DNA of 64,000 bases from NCBI GenBank assembly GCA_013396635.1, contig WBMW01001574.1, positions 606,125 to 670,124 of the forward strand, read 5' to 3'. This document shows positions 61,137-64,000 of this stretch, in pieces; within the stretch, counting starts at the first letter, position 1; every line of letters begins with the position of its first letter. This DNA is from Penelope pileata (lineage: Eukaryota > Chordata > Aves > Galliformes > Cracidae). Both the position numbers and the translations under genes were made by a program. The notes beneath the pieces were generated by a model. The model saw only the letters and a program-made list of their open reading frames with translations, did not search any database and had not been told where the DNA came from.

Positions 61137-62475
61137 AGAAAATCCCTCTGCATGGCTGTAAACACGTCTGGGAGGAAGCTGGAAGCAGCAGAAAGCCTGG
61201 CTTTCCTTGACCGCCTTCCAGCCTGTCTCCCTCTTTCCTGTTTCAGAAACCGCCCGTCCTTGGACTACACCCAGGGGAAGGCTCCGGGCACATGGCACAT
61301 GGCCGCAGCCGCACTGTGTGCCCAGTTGGACCCTCAGACAGGCGCAGAGCATGGGTAAATTCATGGCATTCCTGAGGAAATCCCGCAGTCTTTGCCCGCT
61401 TGACCACACGCAGTTTTGCAAGCAGTGCATCGAGCTGTTCCCATGTGAAAGCCTGGGCTGCTGGGCAGCGCACTTCGTGTTTTGGTGTGTCCCAGGCCCA
61501 TGATGTATCCGGCCAAAAATCTAAAGCACACATGGGGAGGAAGGGGAAATCCATTCATCGCTTCCGACTATTTTCAGTGTGCTCTGAGGCCGTATGGGGC
61601 GTGAGGAGCGATGGCAGCAGACAGGGACTCTGCTGTGCCACCCCAGTGCCTGGCTCCCACGTGCTGCCACCAGCAGCTCCCTGGGATGGCAGGGATGGAC
61701 AGACCCTGAAAAGACGGGCACTGCATGCTGCTGCCTACATTTGTCTGGAAAACTAATGACATTGCTTCCCTGGTTGGTGGGCTGCGTGTAGGCAAGGGGA
61801 TCTGTCTTTGGGAGACCCCAGGGCAGGACTGTCATTTAAACGTAAATAATGAGGGTGGGCCCAGAAGTGTGGCTGTCCCAAGCTGGACACACGGGCTTAG
61901 AGCCGGTCCCGCCTGCAGTGGGTGCCTCCTCTCTGTTCCTGTGCGGACTGCTGTGTTCTGCTTTGCCTGCCAACCCAAGGCTTGTTTGCAAGCTCTCTGG
62001 GTCAGGGACCCATCCATGTACTCGGTACAGCTGCAGGAAGGGGGATAAGTAGGTGAATGCGTAAATAAATCCCTGCATCCCATAGTTTGCTGCAGTAGAG
62101 GTCAGTCATGCTTGGGGCTGTGATTGCCATTGTGCCACCTCGTGCTCACCCACGTTGGAGCAGTCACCAGCAGCACAGCCGTGCAGGCAGAACAATAGTC
62201 TATGATGTACTTTGCGAAACGTCATTCAAGGAATCATTGTGATGAAGGGATTATTGAAGGGGAACAAGCACACTTTGTGGGGATGCTCTGCAGAGCGGGC
62301 CTTGCAGCACTCTCCTCTGGGGAGCAAAGCACAGCTCCACTTGCTGCAGGGCTGGGAACCAGAGCACTGCTGTGGGCTTCTGGAGAGCTGGGTCCATTTA
62401 GCCTCCAGGTAATGGGCAGGTCTCAGGGATCCAACAAAGAATCAGACCCAACCACATTTGTCCCCTTGCTTTTCA

Positions 62476-62524
62476 TTTCTTTTTTTTTTTCTTTTTTTTT
62501 CTTTTTCTTTTTTTTTTTTTTTTT
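62476..62524. repeat. Polypyrimidine (T-rich) tract
   Basis: Forty-nine bases of T interrupted by four C, ending sharply at GGGGG. It is a simple repeat or the decayed tail of a minus-strand retroposon; no body is recognisable beside it. Confidence 0.8.
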
Positions 62525-63423
62525 GGGGGTTTTTCTTTATGCACATCCCTTGGGCTAGAGGCAGCACAGGAGACATCTCCAGGAGGTTTCATGGGGACAC
62601 TCAGCTCAGCTCGGGCCCTGCAGCTCCATGCAAGGATCCAGCAAGGAACCCAGTGCAGCCATGCCCACCCAACTTCCCTCCTCTAACAGGGAAAGACCCA
62701 TCTACCCAGCACATAGAACACCTGGATTTCTGCTGGATCCACAGGCCTAAACTTTTTTGCTGAATCACATTGGACTAAAATAATTAGTGACAAGAATACC
62801 CCTTTTTGTTATCATTTGCACGTTCCAACCCAAGGCGCCGCATGCCAGAAACCATAATGCGCTGATACGTTTCCTGATAGGAAACGCAGACACCCTGCGA
62901 GTCCACCTACAGCCGCCTCAGCAGCGTTTCCCAGCACTGCCTTCCTGGCAGCATGCTCTGCTCTCTGTGCACAGCAGGCCCCAGGGATGCTCTGGGAGGC
63001 CTGCTTAAAGGCTGCTGCCAGCTTCGGGGCTGCGGGGAGACAGTGCCACTGCGTGATGCCCGCTCGCCCAGTTGCATTGTGCTCACGCCATGCTGGCATC
63101 TGAGTGCGGCCCTCCTGAGGTGCCACCTCCATGCCCACCTCCTGCTCTGCCCCAGCCATGCTGAGCAGCTTGCCTCTCCCCGGCAGTGGGGTGTGGTGGT
63201 TAATGTGTAACCGGCACCGCCGCCTCTCCCCGTGCCGCACCACCCGCAAGTGGGAGCACGGCCACCGGGCTGGCCCCGGGCGAGCAGCACCGCTCGGTGC
63301 TGAGGTGGTCGTGGCCTGGCTGGGGGTGGCTGTCCCCCTGCCACCACCACTCCGCTCTTGCACGGCTGGCTCCACTGCCCGCCCTCAAACTTGTTTTTCT
63401 GCCCAGCAGCTTCCTGGAGCCCA

Positions 63424-63513
63424 ATGGCTCCTGCCGGCCTGCTGGGTGTCTGCGGCCTGCTCTGCGCCTGCTGGGCGGCGGCGGTGGGACACCCCTGCAG
63501 CCTCGACCAGCAG
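63424..63513 (+). CDS. First coding exon of a signal-peptide protein (partial gene)
   Basis: The ATG at 63424 opens 30 codons that end at CAG|GTAGGG. The translation begins MAPAGLLGVCGLLCACW, a hydrophobic leader, followed by a Cys-containing stretch GHPCSLDQQ, so it looks like a secretory signal peptide. A pyrimidine-rich acceptor (ttgtttttctgcccag, AG at 63405-63406) lies 18 bp upstream of the ATG, so a non-coding exon probably precedes it. No further exon is recognisable before the window ends. In human, C1orf210 lies next to TIE1 and is divergently transcribed, so this may be its orthologue. That is positional inference only, because I do not recognise the 30 residues. A chance open frame cannot be fully excluded. 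Confidence 0.5.
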
Positions 63514-64000
63514 GTAGGGATGGGGCAGGGGCGGGAGGACGGGCGGTGGTGTCCCTGCTGGAGCACGCCAGGGCTGGGGGGGGCTTGTCTGGGCCGGCAT
63601 GTCGCTTGCTCCAGGATTGCTCAGCCGCCTGTGAGCAGCGGTAGTCACGTCCCTGAGGGGGCCCCCAGCCAAAATCTGCTCTGTGCCAGGTGTGTGTCAT
63701 CGCAGGGAGCCCCTGGGTACCCGCTCTCATGTGCGGTGAGGCAGTGACTGAGGCAGCAGCGCAGCAGATACACCCTCAGAGGGCTCCTGTGGCTGCAGGA
63801 CCCTTGTCCCCAGTCACCATAAGCCCAGCCCTGTGTGGATTCAGGACAGGGCCTGTGTGGGGCCACCATGGCACAGCCCTGCCGTGATCCAGTCCTTGTC
63901 AGCCTGGGTCTGTAGGAGCCCACCCATGCCTCTGGCAGGTGGGCACGGTGCACACAGCTCTGCTGATAGCAGCAGGGCCTGTGCAGAATCAGCTGGCTCT

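Larger units (their letters stand above)
60100..63400. other. Divergent TIE1 / right-edge gene intergenic stretch
   Basis: About 3.3 kb between the TIE1 ATG and the next coding exon, which points the other way, so both promoters should lie here. The stretch contains a G-run cluster (61114-61136) and a long T-rich tract (62476-62524). I see no TATA box I trust, no further coding exon and no repeat family. A non-coding first exon of the right-hand gene probably lies within it. Confidence 0.5.

Overview
The window is vertebrate genomic DNA and almost certainly avian, most likely chicken or a close galliform. Genes are split into short exons with GT-AG introns, promoters lie in CpG-rich DNA, and introns and intergenic DNA are compact. 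The only clear mobile elements are CR1 (Chicken Repeat 1) LINE fragments. It is a draft assembly: there are N runs at 20500-20787 and 43182-43215 and single Ns at 13995, 20362 and 22755.

Six protein-coding genes are recognised from their translated exons, plus the first coding exon of a seventh. From left to right: SZT2 (minus strand, only its first two exons, 134-444); MED8 (plus, 559-8949); an 11 kb gene-poor stretch; ELOVL1 (plus, CpG promoter near 20200-20350, coding exons 29029-31573); a 3.7 kb tail-to-tail gap; CDC20 (minus, 42084-36529); MPL (minus, 47121-42630); TIE1 (minus, 60082-48619); and at the right edge a plus-strand signal-peptide exon (63424-63513) in the position and orientation of human C1orf210. 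This is the gene order of human 1p34.2 in inverse orientation. I joined every exon by hand. All reading frames close, giving predicted proteins of 268 (MED8), 290 (ELOVL1), 505 (CDC20), 613 (MPL) and 1124 (TIE1) residues.

The genes share a block but not one pathway. SZT2 and MED8 form a head-to-head housekeeping pair sharing a promoter of about 115 bp. ELOVL1 is an ER fatty-acid elongase. CDC20 is the APC/C co-activator and carries a CCAAT/CCAAT/CHR cell-cycle promoter. MPL (thrombopoietin receptor) and TIE1 (endothelial receptor tyrosine kinase) are haematopoietic and vascular receptors in tandem. TIE1, MPL and CDC20 run in the same direction with gaps of roughly 1.1 kb and 0.2-0.3 kb.

I found no unknown multi-gene system. 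The observations most worth a second look are protein-level: cysteine at the position of oncogenic human MPL W515, glycine in place of the cysteine of the CDC20 CRY box, and a GC-AG intron in TIE1. I also flag a perfect 13-bp hairpin stem in ELOVL1 intron 1 and several promoter architectures. All exon limits come from reading splice signals and from family knowledge recalled without database access.
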